Assembly (NCBI RefSeq): GCF_015277855.1
Contig: NZ_CP063812.1
Location: 2,542,001 to 2,606,000, forward strand
Reading direction: 5' to 3'
Origin: Microbacterium cremeum
Lineage (GTDB): Bacteria; Actinomycetota; Actinomycetes; Actinomycetales; Microbacteriaceae
Length of the DNA: 64,000 nucleotides
Shown: positions 1-8,981 of the stretch, piece by piece
How positions within the stretch are numbered: the first letter of the stretch is position 1
Layout: each line of letters begins with the position of its first letter
Made by a program: the position numbers and the translations under genes
The notes under the pieces: generated by a model
The model's input: the letters and a program-made list of their open reading frames with translations, nothing else
Told to the model about the DNA's origin: nothing
Database searches by the model: none

Positions 1-524
1 CGCCTCGATCCCGGACGCCGTGCCCGAGGTCGTGTGGCGCCGCGGCATCGACCTCTCCCCCATCGACCCCCGCGATCCGGGCGCCGTCGAGTGGCTCGCG
101 ACCCTCGTGTGGCCGGGGCCCCGACCACGACGCGCGCGTCGCCCGGCTGCGCGCCGCCGCGGCGGTCGCGGCATCCGACCCTCCCGAGATCATCCGCGGC
201 GACCTGCTCGAGACGGTGACGGATGCCGCGGCCGCCGCGCCCGCGGACGCCACCGTGGTGGTGTTCCACAGTGCGGTGATGCTGTACCTCGATCAGGACG
301 GCCGTCAGCGGTTCGCCGACATCATGGCGGGGCTCGGCCGCGCGATCGGGCGGAAGGTCGTGTGGCTCTCGAACGAGACGACCGGGGTCTTCCCGCAGGT
401 CGATGCGCGGCTGCCCGCCGGGCTCGACACCGCGCACCGGTTCGTGCAGACCGTCGACGGTCGCGCGATCGCACTGGCCGGCCAGCACGGAGCGGTCTAC
501 GACACGAAGCCGCTCAAGGTCTGA
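1..524 (+). pseudogene. DUF2332 family protein, C-terminal part, frameshifted
   Basis: This is the 3' end of a gene that begins before the window. Frame 2 encodes a stretch matching the DUF2332 family (WRRGIDLSPID, then WLATLVWPGP), and from about base 123 the continuation (DHDARVARLRAAAAV, later VVVFHSAVMLYL) is in frame 3. The switch falls in the run ggccggggcccc at 111-122; removing one base there restores a single reading frame. DUF2332 proteins are of unknown function. The downstream part ends at a TGA at 522-524. Either the gene is truly broken or one base of the homopolymer is a sequencing error; the intact codon pattern on both sides favours a very recent mutation or an error. Confidence 0.75.
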
Positions 525-538
525 CGGACCCGCACCGC

Positions 539-693
539 GTTTCGTCTCGCTCCGCTCGCTCAACGACCGGAATCTCCCCGGTCGTTGAGCGAGCGAGCGC
601 CAGCGAGCGAGACGAAACCCGCCGAACCGCCTCACTCACCGACGGAGACTCCCCGGTCGTTGAGCGAGCGAGCGCCAGCGAGCGAGACGAAAC
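539..693. repeat. Inverted and direct copies of a GAGCGAGCGAGCG repeat
   Basis: The gap between DUF2332 and metX carries two identical 43-base direct copies (576-618 and 651-693) that begin ccccggtcgttgagcgagcg and end gagcgagacgaaac. A partial inverted copy lies at 539-570 (gtttcgtctcgctccgct and on to cgaccgg). The inverted arm at 539-570 can pair with copy 1 to form a long hairpin just after the DUF2332 stop, so it could act as a terminator. Repeats of this type are common between genes in Microbacteriaceae, as far as I recall; function is not known to me. Confidence 0.8.
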
Positions 694-768
694 GCGCCGA
701 ACCGGACTCCGGACTCCGCTTCGCGTAACACGCGACTGCTCCGGCATCACGCACGCGAGAATGGTCGG

Positions 769-1974
769 ATGGACTGGCAGACCTCCGAAGACACCGTGCC
801 CAGCGCACCGGTGACGGAGGCGGATGCCCGTCTGCTCGGCGGCCGCCCGCCCGCGACGGGGGCGTGGCGCGACGGGGACCCCGTCGGCGACCGGCACTTC
901 GCGGCGTTCGGCCCGTTCCGCACCGAGGGCGGCGCGGAAGTCCCCGGCTACCGCATCGCGTACGAGACGTGGGGCGAGCTCAACGCCGCTCGCGACAACG
1001 CGGTGCTCGTGCTGCACGCGCTGACGGGCGACAGCCACGTGCGCGGACCCGCGGGCCCGGGGCATCCCACATCGGGCTGGTGGGACGACATCGTGGGCCC
1101 GGGCGCACCGATCGACACCGACCGCTGGTTCGTCATCGCCCCGAACATGCTCGGCGGATGCCAGGGGTCGACGGGTCCGGCATCCATCGGTCCCGACGGA
1201 TACGAGTGGGCCTCGCGGTTCCCGCACCTCACGATCCGGGACCAGGTGGCCGCGCAGGTGCGCCTCGCCGATGCGCTCGGCGTCGACGAGTGGGCCGCGG
1301 TCGTAGGCGGCTCGATGGGCGGCATGCACGCGCTGGAGTGGGCGGTGTCGCACCCCGGGCGCGTCGCCCGTGTCGGCGTGCTCTCGGCGCCGCCGGTCAA
1401 CACCGCCGACCAGATCGCGCTGAACTCGGTGCAGCTCGAGGCGATCCGCATCGACCCGCGCTTCCAGGCGGGCGAGTACTACGACGCCGCCGACGGCGAC
1501 GGCCCGACGCGCGGCCTCGCCCTCGCGCGCCGCATGGCGCTGCTGAACTACCGCTCGCCCACCGAGCTCAACCAGCGGTTCCAGCGCTCGTGGCAGTCAG
1601 GCGTCAGCCCTCTCGGCCACGGCGGGCGCTTCGCGGTGGAGTCGTACCTGGACTTCCACGGCAACAAGTTCACGCGCCGCTTCGACGCGAACTCGTACAT
1701 CACGCTGGTCGAGGCGATGAACTCGCACGACGTCGGCCGCGACCGCGGCGGCATCGAGGACGCACTCGCGCGGGCGACCGCGACGGCGCTCGTGCTCGGC
1801 ATCGACAGCGACCGGCTCTTCCCCATCGACGGGCAGCACCGCATCGCACGCGGCATCCGCAACACGCTCGACGGCGACCGTGCCGTCGTGCTCTCGAGCG
1901 ACTTCGGCCACGACGGCTTCCTCATCGAGACGCACGCGGTGGGCGCGCACGTGCGCCGGCTGCTGGAAGCCTGA
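769..1974 (+). CDS. metX: Homoserine O-acetyltransferase
   Basis: MetX transfers an acetyl group from acetyl-CoA to L-homoserine, the first committed step of methionine synthesis by the acetylhomoserine route in the cytoplasm. The 401-residue product is a full-length alpha/beta hydrolase. The nucleophile elbow GGSMGGM puts the catalytic Ser at 182; Asp348 in IDSDRLFP and His381 in FGHDGF complete the triad. The oxyanion and substrate-loop segments NMLGGCQGSTGPAS and DDIVGPG are also present. The partner metY often lies just upstream in actinobacteria; here the upstream gene is a DUF2332 remnant, so metY is not adjacent inside the window. The gene converges on the Nudix gene with one base between the stop codons. 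No SAM riboswitch was seen upstream. Confidence 0.95.
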   Translation: MDWQTSEDTVPSAPVTEADARLLGGRPPATGAWRDGDPVGDRHFAAFGPFRTEGGAEVPGYRIAYETWGELNAARDNAVLVLHALTGDSHVRGPAGPGHPTSGWWDDIVGPGAPIDTDRWFVIAPNMLGGCQGSTGPASIGPDGYEWASRFPHLTIRDQVAAQVRLADALGVDEWAAVVGGSMGGMHALEWAVSHPGRVARVGVLSAPPVNTADQIALNSVQLEAIRIDPRFQAGEYYDAADGDGPTRGLALARRMALLNYRSPTELNQRFQRSWQSGVSPLGHGGRFAVESYLDFHGNKFTRRFDANSYITLVEAMNSHDVGRDRGGIEDALARATATALVLGIDSDRLFPIDGQHRIARGIRNTLDGDRAVVLSSDFGHDGFLIETHAVGAHVRRLLEA

Positions 1975-1975
1975 G

Positions 1976-2733
1976 TCAGCCGCTGCGCGTGTAGCGCCAC
2001 GGCAGCGAGCCGATCTCGAGCCGGTGCCGCGCGGTGCCGGGCGCCGAGGCATCCGGATCGTACTCCGCGTCGTCCTGCCACAGCAGGAGAGGACCCTCGC
2101 CGCCGCGGCGCGCGACGGTCTCGAAGTGCTGCACGCCGGCGAGGCGCGCGGTCTCGAGGATCGACCCCGCATCGGGATGCTGCGAGAGCCCGTGCAGCGT
2201 GACCCACGTCGGCGGGTACAGGGTGAGCTCACCCCGGCCGTGCCGCGCGAGGGCGTCGGCCGGGCGCAGCCATTCCGCGGCGACCGCCTCGTCGGCCGAC
2301 AGCTCGATCGTGCCCTCCGGCTCCGGTGCGACGAAGAACCAGGTGCGGATCCGCAGCGCGAGTCCCGGCGGCGGATCCCAGACCGACAGCGTCGCCAGCG
2401 CAACCGGATCGACCGCGATCCCGATCTCTTCTCGCGTCTCGCGCACGCCCGCACGTCGGGCGGCATCTTCTTCCGGCTCGCCGGCGACGCCGCGATCGGC
2501 GTCTTCGAGCTTGCCGCCCGGGAACACCCACGCACCCGCGAACGAGCCGCGATCGGGCCGTTCGATGAGCAGCACCTCCGGCCCCGCGGCGGCGTCGCGC
2601 ACGAGCACGACGGTCGCGGCGACCGGGATGCCGGGGTCCGACGCATCATCGGCGGTGCGCGGTCGCGCCCCTCCAGCGCGTCGGCGAGCGCGCGCGTGGC
2701 CCGGTCGGGCGATCCCGCATCCGCGGAGCTCAC
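1976..2733 (-). pseudogene. Nudix hydrolase (NUDT19/CoA-pyrophosphatase-like), apparent frameshift near the N-terminus
   Basis: The main reading frame encodes a Nudix fold protein with the box split as GGKLEDAD ... RETREEIGI, an insertion-bearing Nudix box like that of NUDT19-type enzymes, and a C-terminal domain with WVTLHGLSQHP and LPWRYTR. The best start lies in another frame: GTG at 2733 has a GGGAGG ribosome site eight bases upstream and begins a plausible N-terminus (SSADAGSPDRATRALADALEG). Adding one base to the g-run near 2672 joins this to ARPRTADDASDPG and the Nudix domain. Without that change translation would have to start inside the other frame, for example GTG at 2764, giving an Arg/Gly-rich leader that looks non-native. 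I therefore call a one-base frameshift or sequencing error; substrate is unknown. Confidence 0.65.
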
Positions 2734-2741
2734 CGCGGCGA

Positions 2742-2747
2742 CCTCCC
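2742..2747 (-). promoter_or_regulatory. Ribosome binding site GGGAGG for the Nudix gene
   Basis: GGGAGG sits eight bases before the GTG at 2733 on the minus strand. It supports that start and so shows that the N-terminus and the Nudix domain are now in different frames. Confidence 0.6.
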
Positions 2748-2781
2748 GCCGCGGCCGAACCCACCGGCCGCCGCGACGACG

Positions 2782-3108
2782 TCAGTCCTGCTCGGCACCG
2801 GCACGCTGGGCATCGATCGCGGACTCGAGACGCTCGATCTTGCCGTCGAGCTCACCGGTGTAGCCGGGACGGATGTCGGCCTTGAGCACGAGCGAGACGC
2901 GCGAGCCGTACGGCTGCACCGCCTCGGTCGCGCGCTTGACCACGTCGAACACCTCATCCCACTCACCCTCGATCTCGGTGAACATCGAGGTGGTGCGATG
3001 GGGCAGACCGCTGTCGCGGACGACGCGCACCGCCGCGGCGACGGCGTCATGCACGGATCCGTCGGCGTTGCCGGTGCCGCTGGGGGCGACGGAGAAGGCG
3101 ACGAGCAT
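2782..3108 (-). CDS. Thiamine-binding-type protein, MTH1187/DUF77 family
   Basis: A 108-residue single-domain protein of the MTH1187/YkoF-like fold. Family features are the start MLVAFSVAPSG, the central HRTTSMFTEIEG and the strand VSLVLKADIRPGY. Members form small cytoplasmic tetramers and some bind thiamine or a related ligand; the real role is unclear. A GGAGG site lies just before the ATG at 3108. The gene follows the GT87 gene on the same strand with 24 bases between them and precedes the Nudix gene, so the three may form one transcript. Confidence 0.85.
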   Translation of the reverse strand: MLVAFSVAPSGTGNADGSVHDAVAAAVRVVRDSGLPHRTTSMFTEIEGEWDEVFDVVKRATEAVQPYGSRVSLVLKADIRPGYTGELDGKIERLESAIDAQRAGAEQD

Positions 3109-3132
3109 GGGGAACCTCCGGTTGTTGTCGGG

Positions 3133-4410
3133 TCAGGGAATGGGTGACGGTCCGGGCTCGCCCTCGACGTCGCGCCGGTGCGCGTCGCGGAGCCTCTGGG
3201 AGCGGGGGCCCGGACCCGGCCGTACCCGTACGCGCGCCAGGCGTACGACCGACCAGGCGAAGAGCGCGACGAGCAGCACGTTGCGCACGACCAGCAGACC
3301 GACCGCGGCGGGCGTGAGCCCGAGGATCCCGTCGTACCAGAACGGGAAGATCAGCTGCGTGAGGGCCAGGATGACGAGCGCGAGCGCGGCCGGGGCGATC
3401 CAGCGGCGGCGGTCGATCACGAGACCGATCACGAGGGGCGTGATGACCCACGTCATGTACTGCGGCGAGCCGACCTTGTTCAGCACGATGAAGCCGAGCA
3501 CGAGGGCGAGCGCGAGGGCCGGGAAGAGCGCGGCGAACCCGGCCCTGCGCCAGGCCTTGAGCGCACCGAGCGCGGCGAGCGCCAGCATCCCGGCGATGAG
3601 GACCGGTGTCATCGCGGCGATGACTCCTTCGACCCCGGGCCCCGTCACCTGGAAGGTGATGAGCTCGTCGTCGTAGACGACGCGTGCGCCGGGGACGCCG
3701 GCGGCCGCGAGCAGCATGTAGACGGTGCTCACCGGAGCCTCGATCTGAAGACCGCGAGACGTCTGATCGCCGACGAAGCCGAACAGGTGAGGGCCGCCTC
3801 CGGCGACGAGCACGCCCGCCACGACGAGGGCCGAGACCGCCACCGCACCGCCCACGACGGCCAGCCGACGCCTGACGGTGATCACCGCGGCGGCGAGAAG
3901 GGCAGCCGGCCACACCTTGATCCACGTGGCGACGGCGAGCAGCACCGAGCCGAGCCACGGTCTCCCCACGAGCCACAGCGATCCGGCGACCGCGAGCGGC
4001 ACGGTGAACCCGTCGAGGCGGTACATGCCGACGCCGCCGAGCGCCAGGAGCGCGGCGAGCCAGAACCACCCTGCGAGCACGCGGCCCCGCGAGCGCGCTC
4101 TGCCGACGAGGACGCCGAAGGCGACGGCATCGGCGGCCGTGACGATGAGGCCCCACGCCAGGGTGTAGTCCACGGCGCTGCCGGGCGCTCCCGCCAGCAG
4201 GATCGGAATGTACGCGAGGAGCGGGTAGACCCAGTCCTCGGTGATCCCCGGAACCGCCTCGCCGCGCAGCGCGCGGGAGGCCCACCACCGATAGAGCTGG
4301 TCGACGTCCCACGAGGCGGCGTGATCTCCGACGAAACCGAGCAAGACGACCACGGCGTGCACGAGCGCGAACCCGATCCACAGCCAGACGCGTCTCGACA
4401 CCCTTGCCAT
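3133..4410 (-). CDS. Polytopic membrane glycosyltransferase, GT87 (DUF2029)-like
   Basis: A 425-residue integral membrane protein with about ten hydrophobic helices. I chose the ATG at 4410 because the preceding in-frame sequence is only translated tandem repeat and carries no plausible N-terminus. The N-terminal part has a first helix (WLWIGFALVHAVVVLLGF) followed by an acidic loop with WDVDQLYRWW, as in GT87 enzymes, which use a polyprenyl-phosphate-linked mannose and act on lipid-linked glycans on the outer face of the membrane. The substrate here cannot be told from sequence. The C-terminus is basic and cytoplasmic. A decamer tandem repeat lies just upstream of the start. Confidence 0.75.
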   Translation of the reverse strand: MARVSRRVWLWIGFALVHAVVVLLGFVGDHAASWDVDQLYRWWASRALRGEAVPGITEDWVYPLLAYIPILLAGAPGSAVDYTLAWGLIVTAADAVAFGVLVGRARSRGRVLAGWFWLAALLALGGVGMYRLDGFTVPLAVAGSLWLVGRPWLGSVLLAVATWIKVWPAALLAAAVITVRRRLAVVGGAVAVSALVVAGVLVAGGGPHLFGFVGDQTSRGLQIEAPVSTVYMLLAAAGVPGARVVYDDELITFQVTGPGVEGVIAAMTPVLIAGMLALAALGALKAWRRAGFAALFPALALALVLGFIVLNKVGSPQYMTWVITPLVIGLVIDRRRWIAPAALALVILALTQLIFPFWYDGILGLTPAAVGLLVVRNVLLVALFAWSVVRLARVRVRPGPGPRSQRLRDAHRRDVEGEPGPSPIP

Positions 4411-4430
4411 CCTATGGGCGGCCCGCGAGG

Positions 4431-4520
4431 CGCCCTGCGTCGACCTGCGTCGGCCTGCGTCGGCCTGCGTCGGCCTGGGTCGGCCTGGGTCGGCCTGCCT
4501 CGGCCTGGGTCGGCCTGCGG
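4431..4520. repeat. Nine-copy 10-base tandem repeat
   Basis: About nine copies of a 10-base unit related to CGGCCTGCGT run between the start of the GT87 gene and the end of the hydrate dehydratase gene. Variants differ only at one or two positions (cgacctgcgt, cggcctgggt, cggcctgcct). The unit is not a multiple of three and lies in the GT87 upstream region, so copy-number change could alter its expression. Confidence 0.9.
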
Positions 4521-4528
4521 AGCGCGGC

Positions 4529-5368
4529 TCACGCCCGCGCGAGCACCTCGCCCACCGCTCGCGGCAGCGCCGCCGCGACATCGAGGGCGGTGATCGGGCC
4601 GCCGGCGGGACCGAGTGCGGCCGTCGCCAGCCGCGCCGCCCGTCCGTGCAGCCAGGCACCGGACGCCGCGATCGCGGCGAGGGATGCGGCATCCGTCGTC
4701 CTCCCGTCGGCCACCCCACCCGCCACGAGCGCGCCGATCGCTCCCGCGAGCACGTCGCCGGTGCCGGCGGTCGCCAGCCACGGCGATCCCGACTCGACGG
4801 TCGTCGCCCACCCGCCCGGAGCCGCCACCACCGTCGCCGAGCCCTTCAGCAGCACGACCGCGCCCGTCGCCTCGGCGGTCTCGAGCGCCGCCGCGAGGCG
4901 ATCGCCGCCGGCCGCCGGGAGGCCCAGCGCCCGCCGCAGCCGCGCGTGCTCGCGCTCGTGCGGCGTGAGGATGCGCGGCGCCGTCGCCTCGGCGGCGAGA
5001 TCGAGCGCGCCCGCGTCGACCACGACAGGGTCGGTGTCCGACAGCAGCGCCCGCAGCGCCTCGGATTCCGCCGGGCCGCGGGCGGCGGCATCCGTTCCCG
5101 ATCCGATCACCCACGCCTGCACGCGGCCGTCCGCCGCCACCGTCTCGGGGCGCCGAGCGAGCACGAGCGCGGTCGGCTGCGAGGGCCCGAGGTAGCGCAC
5201 CATGCCCAGACCCGTCCGCCAGGCGGCCTCGACCCCCAGCACCGCCGCCCCGGGGTACGCCTCCGAGCCCGTCCGCATGCCGAGCACCCCTCGGGAATAC
5301 TTGTCGTCGGCAGCGGTTGGACGCCTGAGAGCGTGCGCCGTGTCCGGCATCGTCCATGAGCCCGTCAT
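4529..5368 (-). CDS. nnrD: ADP-dependent NAD(P)H-hydrate dehydratase
   Basis: The 279-residue protein belongs to the YjeF C-terminal (carbohydrate kinase-like) family, which repairs hydrated NADH and NADPH in the cytoplasm using ADP. The sequence has the entry motif KYSRGVLGM, the core SHORT substrate segment GLGMVRYLG and the nucleotide motif GTGDVLAGAIGALVAGG. There is no NnrE epimerase domain, so this is the stand-alone dehydratase. I start it at ATG 5368; the ATG at 5350 is the alternative. It is divergent from the flavin oxidoreductase gene with 39 bases between the starts. Confidence 0.88.
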   Translation of the reverse strand: MTGSWTMPDTAHALRRPTAADDKYSRGVLGMRTGSEAYPGAAVLGVEAAWRTGLGMVRYLGPSQPTALVLARRPETVAADGRVQAWVIGSGTDAAARGPAESEALRALLSDTDPVVVDAGALDLAAEATAPRILTPHEREHARLRRALGLPAAGGDRLAAALETAEATGAVVLLKGSATVVAAPGGWATTVESGSPWLATAGTGDVLAGAIGALVAGGVADGRTTDAASLAAIAASGAWLHGRAARLATAALGPAGGPITALDVAAALPRAVGEVLARA

Positions 5369-5407
5369 GGCGCCACAGTACTCGTCAGGCCACCACTGGA
5401 GACCCCT

Positions 5408-6472
5408 TTGAGCCAGCTGTTCACGCCCCTCTCGCTGCGCGACATCACCGTGCGCAACCGGCTGTGGGTGTCGCCCATGTGCCAGTACAGCGCGGTCGAG
5501 GGGGTGCCGCAGGAGTGGCACCACACCCACCTCGCGCAGTTCGCCTCGGGCGGCGCCGGCCTCGTCATCGCCGAGGCCACGGCGGTCTCGCCCGAGGGCC
5601 GCATCTCGCCCGAAGACACCGGGCTCTGGACCGACGTGCAGCGCGATGCGTGGGCGCCGATCGTCGCCGCCATCCGCCGCCGCGGCGCCGTGGCCGGCGT
5701 GCAACTCGCCCACGCCGGACGCAAGGCCTCCACGTGGTCGCCGTTCTCAGGACGCCGCGGCTCGGTGCCGCACGGCGAGGGCGGGTGGAGCACCGTCGCC
5801 CCGTCGGCGATCGCCTACGACGGCTACGCCGAACCCGTGGCGCTCGACCGCGACGGCATCGACCGCATCGTGGCGCACTTCGCGGCCGCCGCGCGCCGCG
5901 CCGTCGAGGCGGGTTTCGAGGTGCTCGAGGTCCACGCCGCGCACGGCTACCTCCTGCACCAGTTCCTCTCTCCGCTGTCGAACCACCGCGACGACGAGTA
6001 CGGCGGATCGCTCGAGAACCGCGCTCGCCTGCTCCTGCGGATCGTGGAGGCTGTGACGGATGCCGCACCCGCGGCCGCGCTGATCGTGCGGTTCTCGGCG
6101 ACCGACTGGGCCGACGGCGGCTGGGATCCTGCGCAGACCTCGATCGTGGCGGGCTGGGCGGCCGGGCGGGGCGCGGACTTCTTCGACATCTCCAGTGGCG
6201 GCCTGGTCGCGCACCAGCGGCTCACGACGGGACCCGGCTACCAGGTCGGGCTCGCGGCGCAGGTTCGTCGCGAGACGGGCACGCCGGTCGCCGCGGTCGG
6301 CATGATCGACGACGCCGCCCACGCCGAGCGGGTGCTCGCCGAGGGCTCCGCCGATGCCGTCCTCGCCGGTCGCGAATGGCTCCGCGACCCGCACTACGGC
6401 CTCCGCGCCGCGACCGAGCTGGGCGCCGACATCGACTACTGGCCGCCGCAGTACCTCCGCGCCCGGCGCTGA
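5408..6472 (+). CDS. Old-yellow-enzyme family NADH:flavin oxidoreductase (YqjM-like)
   Basis: A 354-residue FMN-dependent TIM-barrel reductase of the OYE family, expected to reduce activated alkenes such as enones with NAD(P)H. It belongs to the YqjM-like class: Cys25 in SPMCQYSA tunes the flavin, His176 and His179 (HAAHGYLLH) match the paired substrate-binding His, and the loop SNHRDDEYGGS is typical. The start is TTG at 5408, preceded by ggag seven bases upstream. Its physiological substrate is unknown. It is divergent from nnrD and may share the short promoter region. Confidence 0.92.
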   Translation: MSQLFTPLSLRDITVRNRLWVSPMCQYSAVEGVPQEWHHTHLAQFASGGAGLVIAEATAVSPEGRISPEDTGLWTDVQRDAWAPIVAAIRRRGAVAGVQLAHAGRKASTWSPFSGRRGSVPHGEGGWSTVAPSAIAYDGYAEPVALDRDGIDRIVAHFAAAARRAVEAGFEVLEVHAAHGYLLHQFLSPLSNHRDDEYGGSLENRARLLLRIVEAVTDAAPAAALIVRFSATDWADGGWDPAQTSIVAGWAAGRGADFFDISSGGLVAHQRLTTGPGYQVGLAAQVRRETGTPVAAVGMIDDAAHAERVLAEGSADAVLAGREWLRDPHYGLRAATELGADIDYWPPQYLRARR

Positions 6473-6480
6473 CCCGGCGC

Positions 6481-7539
6481 TCAGTAGAGGCGGCGGCGGG
6501 TCGCGTCCTGCACTTCGCCGATGAGCTCCTCGATGATGTCCTCGAGGAAGAGCACCGCGGTGGTCTCGCCGGCGTCGTCGCGCACCTGGGCGAGATGGCG
6601 TCCGGCACGGCGCATGACGGCGAGAGCGTCCTCGAGGTCGGTCGACTCGAGCACCGGCACCATGTGGTGGATGCGCTTGGTCGGGATCGGGCGCGCCACC
6701 TCGGTGTCGGCATCCGGCCCCTCGGCGGCACGCAGGACGTCTTTCAGGTGCACGTACCCGACCGGCGCGCCCGCCTCGTCGACGATCACGTAGCGCGAGA
6801 ACCCGTGCTTGGCGACCGCCCGCTCGATCTCGGCGGGCGTCGTCGTCTGCGGCAGCGTCACCAGCGCCGAGAGCGGCACGGCGATGTCGGCCGCCTTTTT
6901 GTCGGTGAACTCGACGGCCGCCGCGAGGGTTCCGGCGGTGTCGTGCAGGACGCCCTCGATGCGGGACTGGTTCACGATCGTCGCGACCTCCTCGAGCGTG
7001 AAGGTCGAGGCGGCCTCGTCCTTCGGCTCGACGCGGAACAGCCGCACCACGTGGTTCGCGATCCAGTTGAGCGACACGATCACCGGGTGGAAAAGCCTGG
7101 ACACCCACACCAGCGGCGTCGCGAGCATGAGCACCGCGCGGTCGGGGACCGAGAACGCGAGGTTCTTCGGCACCATCTCGCCGAACACCACGTGCAGGTA
7201 CGACACCAGCACCAGCGCGACGATGAACGCGACCGTGTCGACCGCGCCCTCCGACCACCCGGTGAGGCCGAGCGGCGCGGCGAGCAGATGGTGGATCGCC
7301 GGCTCCGACACGTTCAGGATCAGCAGGGAGCAGATCGTGATGCCGAGCTGGCTCGTGGCCAGCATGAGCGTCGCGTGCTCCATGGCGTACAGCGCGGTCT
7401 TGGCCGAGCGCGAGCCCTTCTCGGCCAGCGGCTCGATCTGCGAGCGGCGCGCCGAGATGACGGCGAACTCCGCCCCGACGAAGAAGGCGTTCGCGATGAG
7501 GAGCACGACCAGCCATGCGATTCCGGCCCAGTCGCTCAT
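6481..7539 (-). CDS. CNNM-type transmembrane protein with CBS pair, short form
   Basis: A 352-residue member of the CNNM/CorC (hemolysin-like) family. Residues 1 to about 180 form the DUF21/CNNM membrane domain (FFVGAEFAVISARR, SQLGITICSLLILN, GEMVPKNLAFS), followed by two CBS motifs and a short acidic/basic tail. The CorC_HlyC C-terminal domain present in the neighbouring protein is missing. Such proteins are thought to act in magnesium or cobalt export or homeostasis, but transport is not established for all. Its start overlaps the stop of the upstream gene by four bases (ATGA), so the two are translationally coupled and probably act as a heteromeric pair. Confidence 0.88.
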   Translation of the reverse strand: MSDWAGIAWLVVLLIANAFFVGAEFAVISARRSQIEPLAEKGSRSAKTALYAMEHATLMLATSQLGITICSLLILNVSEPAIHHLLAAPLGLTGWSEGAVDTVAFIVALVLVSYLHVVFGEMVPKNLAFSVPDRAVLMLATPLVWVSRLFHPVIVSLNWIANHVVRLFRVEPKDEAASTFTLEEVATIVNQSRIEGVLHDTAGTLAAAVEFTDKKAADIAVPLSALVTLPQTTTPAEIERAVAKHGFSRYVIVDEAGAPVGYVHLKDVLRAAEGPDADTEVARPIPTKRIHHMVPVLESTDLEDALAVMRRAGRHLAQVRDDAGETTAVLFLEDIIEELIGEVQDATRRRLY

Positions 7540-8870
7540 CGGCGGTCACCCCCTTCCGTCGCGGCACCGTCGTGCGGCATCGACGTGGGCGTGAAGCGCA
7601 CCCGGTCGACGCGACGGCCCTCCATGCGCTGCACCTCGATGGCTCCGTCCTCGAGCTCGATGCGGTCCCCGACGACGGGGATGCGCTCAAGCTCGCTCAT
7701 GATGAACCCGCCGACGGTGTCGTAGACGTCGCCCTCGGGGATGCGGATGCCGGTGCGATCGAGCACCTCGTCGGGCCGCAGCTCGCCGGGGAAGATCACA
7801 CCGTCCTCGACGCGCACGATGCCCGCGCGGCGGCGGTCGTGCTCGTCGAGCACCTCGCCGACGATCTCCTCGACGAGGTCCTCGAGCGTCAGCACGCCCG
7901 CCGTCCCGCCGTACTCGTCGACGACGACCGCCATCTGGTACCCGCGGGCCCGCAGCTCCGACACGAGCGCGTCGAGATGGACCGCCTCGGGGAAGCGCAC
8001 CGGCTCGGTCGCCAGCGCGGCCGCTGGAACGTCCGCCCGCCGCTCGCGCGGCACTCCCACCGCGGCCTTCAGGTGCACGATGCCGATGATGTCGTCCATG
8101 TCCTGGCCGTAGACGGGGAAGCGGCTGTGCCCGGTGCGGCGTGCGAGCTGGATGACGTCCTCGGCGGAGTCGTCGGCGGCGAGCGCGTGGATGCTGGGGC
8201 GCGGCGTCATGACGTCGGCGGCGCTGAGGCGCGCGAATGTGAGGCTGCGGTCGAGCAGCGATGCGGTGTCCTCCTCGAGCACGCCCGCGCTCGCCGAGCG
8301 CCGCACGAGGCTCGACAGCTCCTCGGCGGTGCGCGCCCCCGACAGCTCCTCCTTGGGCTCGATGCCCACCGAGCGCAGCACGCCGTTGGCGCTGCCGTTG
8401 AGCACCACGATCGCCGGGCGGAAGACCGTCGTGAACGCCACCTGGAACGGCATCACGAGCTTGGCGGTCTGCCGCGGGATCGCGAGCGCGAAGTTCTTGG
8501 GCACGAGCTCGCCGATGATCATCGAGAAGATCGTGGCGACCGCGACGCCGATGACCGCGGCCACCGGCACCGACACGCCCTCGGGGATCCCCCACGCGGC
8601 GAACGCCGGCGCGAGCAGGTTCGAGATCGCCGGCTCCATCGTGTATCCGGTGAGCAGCGTCGTCAGCGTGATGCCCAGCTGCGCGCTCGAGAGGTGCGTG
8701 GAGGTGATCCGCAGCGCGCTGATGGTGAGCGAGAGCCGACTCTCGCCCGCCTCCTGGCGGGCTTCGAGGTCGGCGCGGTCCAGGTTCACGAGCGCGAACT
8801 CGCTCGCCACGAACAGACCGGTGCCGATGGTCAGCAGGAGCCCCACGCCCAGCATGACGTAGTCCATCAC
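7536..8870 (-). CDS. CNNM-type transmembrane protein with CBS pair and CorC/HlyC domain
   Basis: A 444-residue full-length family member: DUF21 membrane domain ([41 protein letters not shown]), CBS pair, then the CorC_HlyC domain ([30 protein letters not shown]). It probably helps divalent-cation homeostasis at the membrane. The start is GTG at 8870 directly followed by ATG at 8867; a g-rich stretch lies upstream. It is the first gene of a two-gene operon with the short paralogue. Confidence 0.9.
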   Translation of the reverse strand: MMDYVMLGVGLLLTIGTGLFVASEFALVNLDRADLEARQEAGESRLSLTISALRITSTHLSSAQLGITLTTLLTGYTMEPAISNLLAPAFAAWGIPEGVSVPVAAVIGVAVATIFSMIIGELVPKNFALAIPRQTAKLVMPFQVAFTTVFRPAIVVLNGSANGVLRSVGIEPKEELSGARTAEELSSLVRRSASAGVLEEDTASLLDRSLTFARLSAADVMTPRPSIHALAADDSAEDVIQLARRTGHSRFPVYGQDMDDIIGIVHLKAAVGVPRERRADVPAAALATEPVRFPEAVHLDALVSELRARGYQMAVVVDEYGGTAGVLTLEDLVEEIVGEVLDEHDRRRAGIVRVEDGVIFPGELRPDEVLDRTGIRIPEGDVYDTVGGFIMSELERIPVVGDRIELEDGAIEVQRMEGRRVDRVRFTPTSMPHDGAATEGGDRR

Positions 8871-8981
8871 GCGTCACCCCCGTCCATGCGGGAGTCGGGT
8901 CGGTGGGGCGAGCGTCTGCAACTAGGAGGGTCGTCCATCGTGCCGAACAGTCTACGACAGCGCCCGGAACCCGAGAGCGGG

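Noticed and set aside
539..693. CRISPR array
   Set aside because: Only two direct copies with one short spacer, plus an inverted copy; no cas genes.
525..768. SAM riboswitch before metX
   Set aside because: No conserved riboswitch core could be recognised; the region is repeat DNA.
4431..4520. CRISPR array or coding repeat
   Set aside because: Unit of ten bases without spacers, and the frame reading through it precedes the natural start of the GT87 protein.
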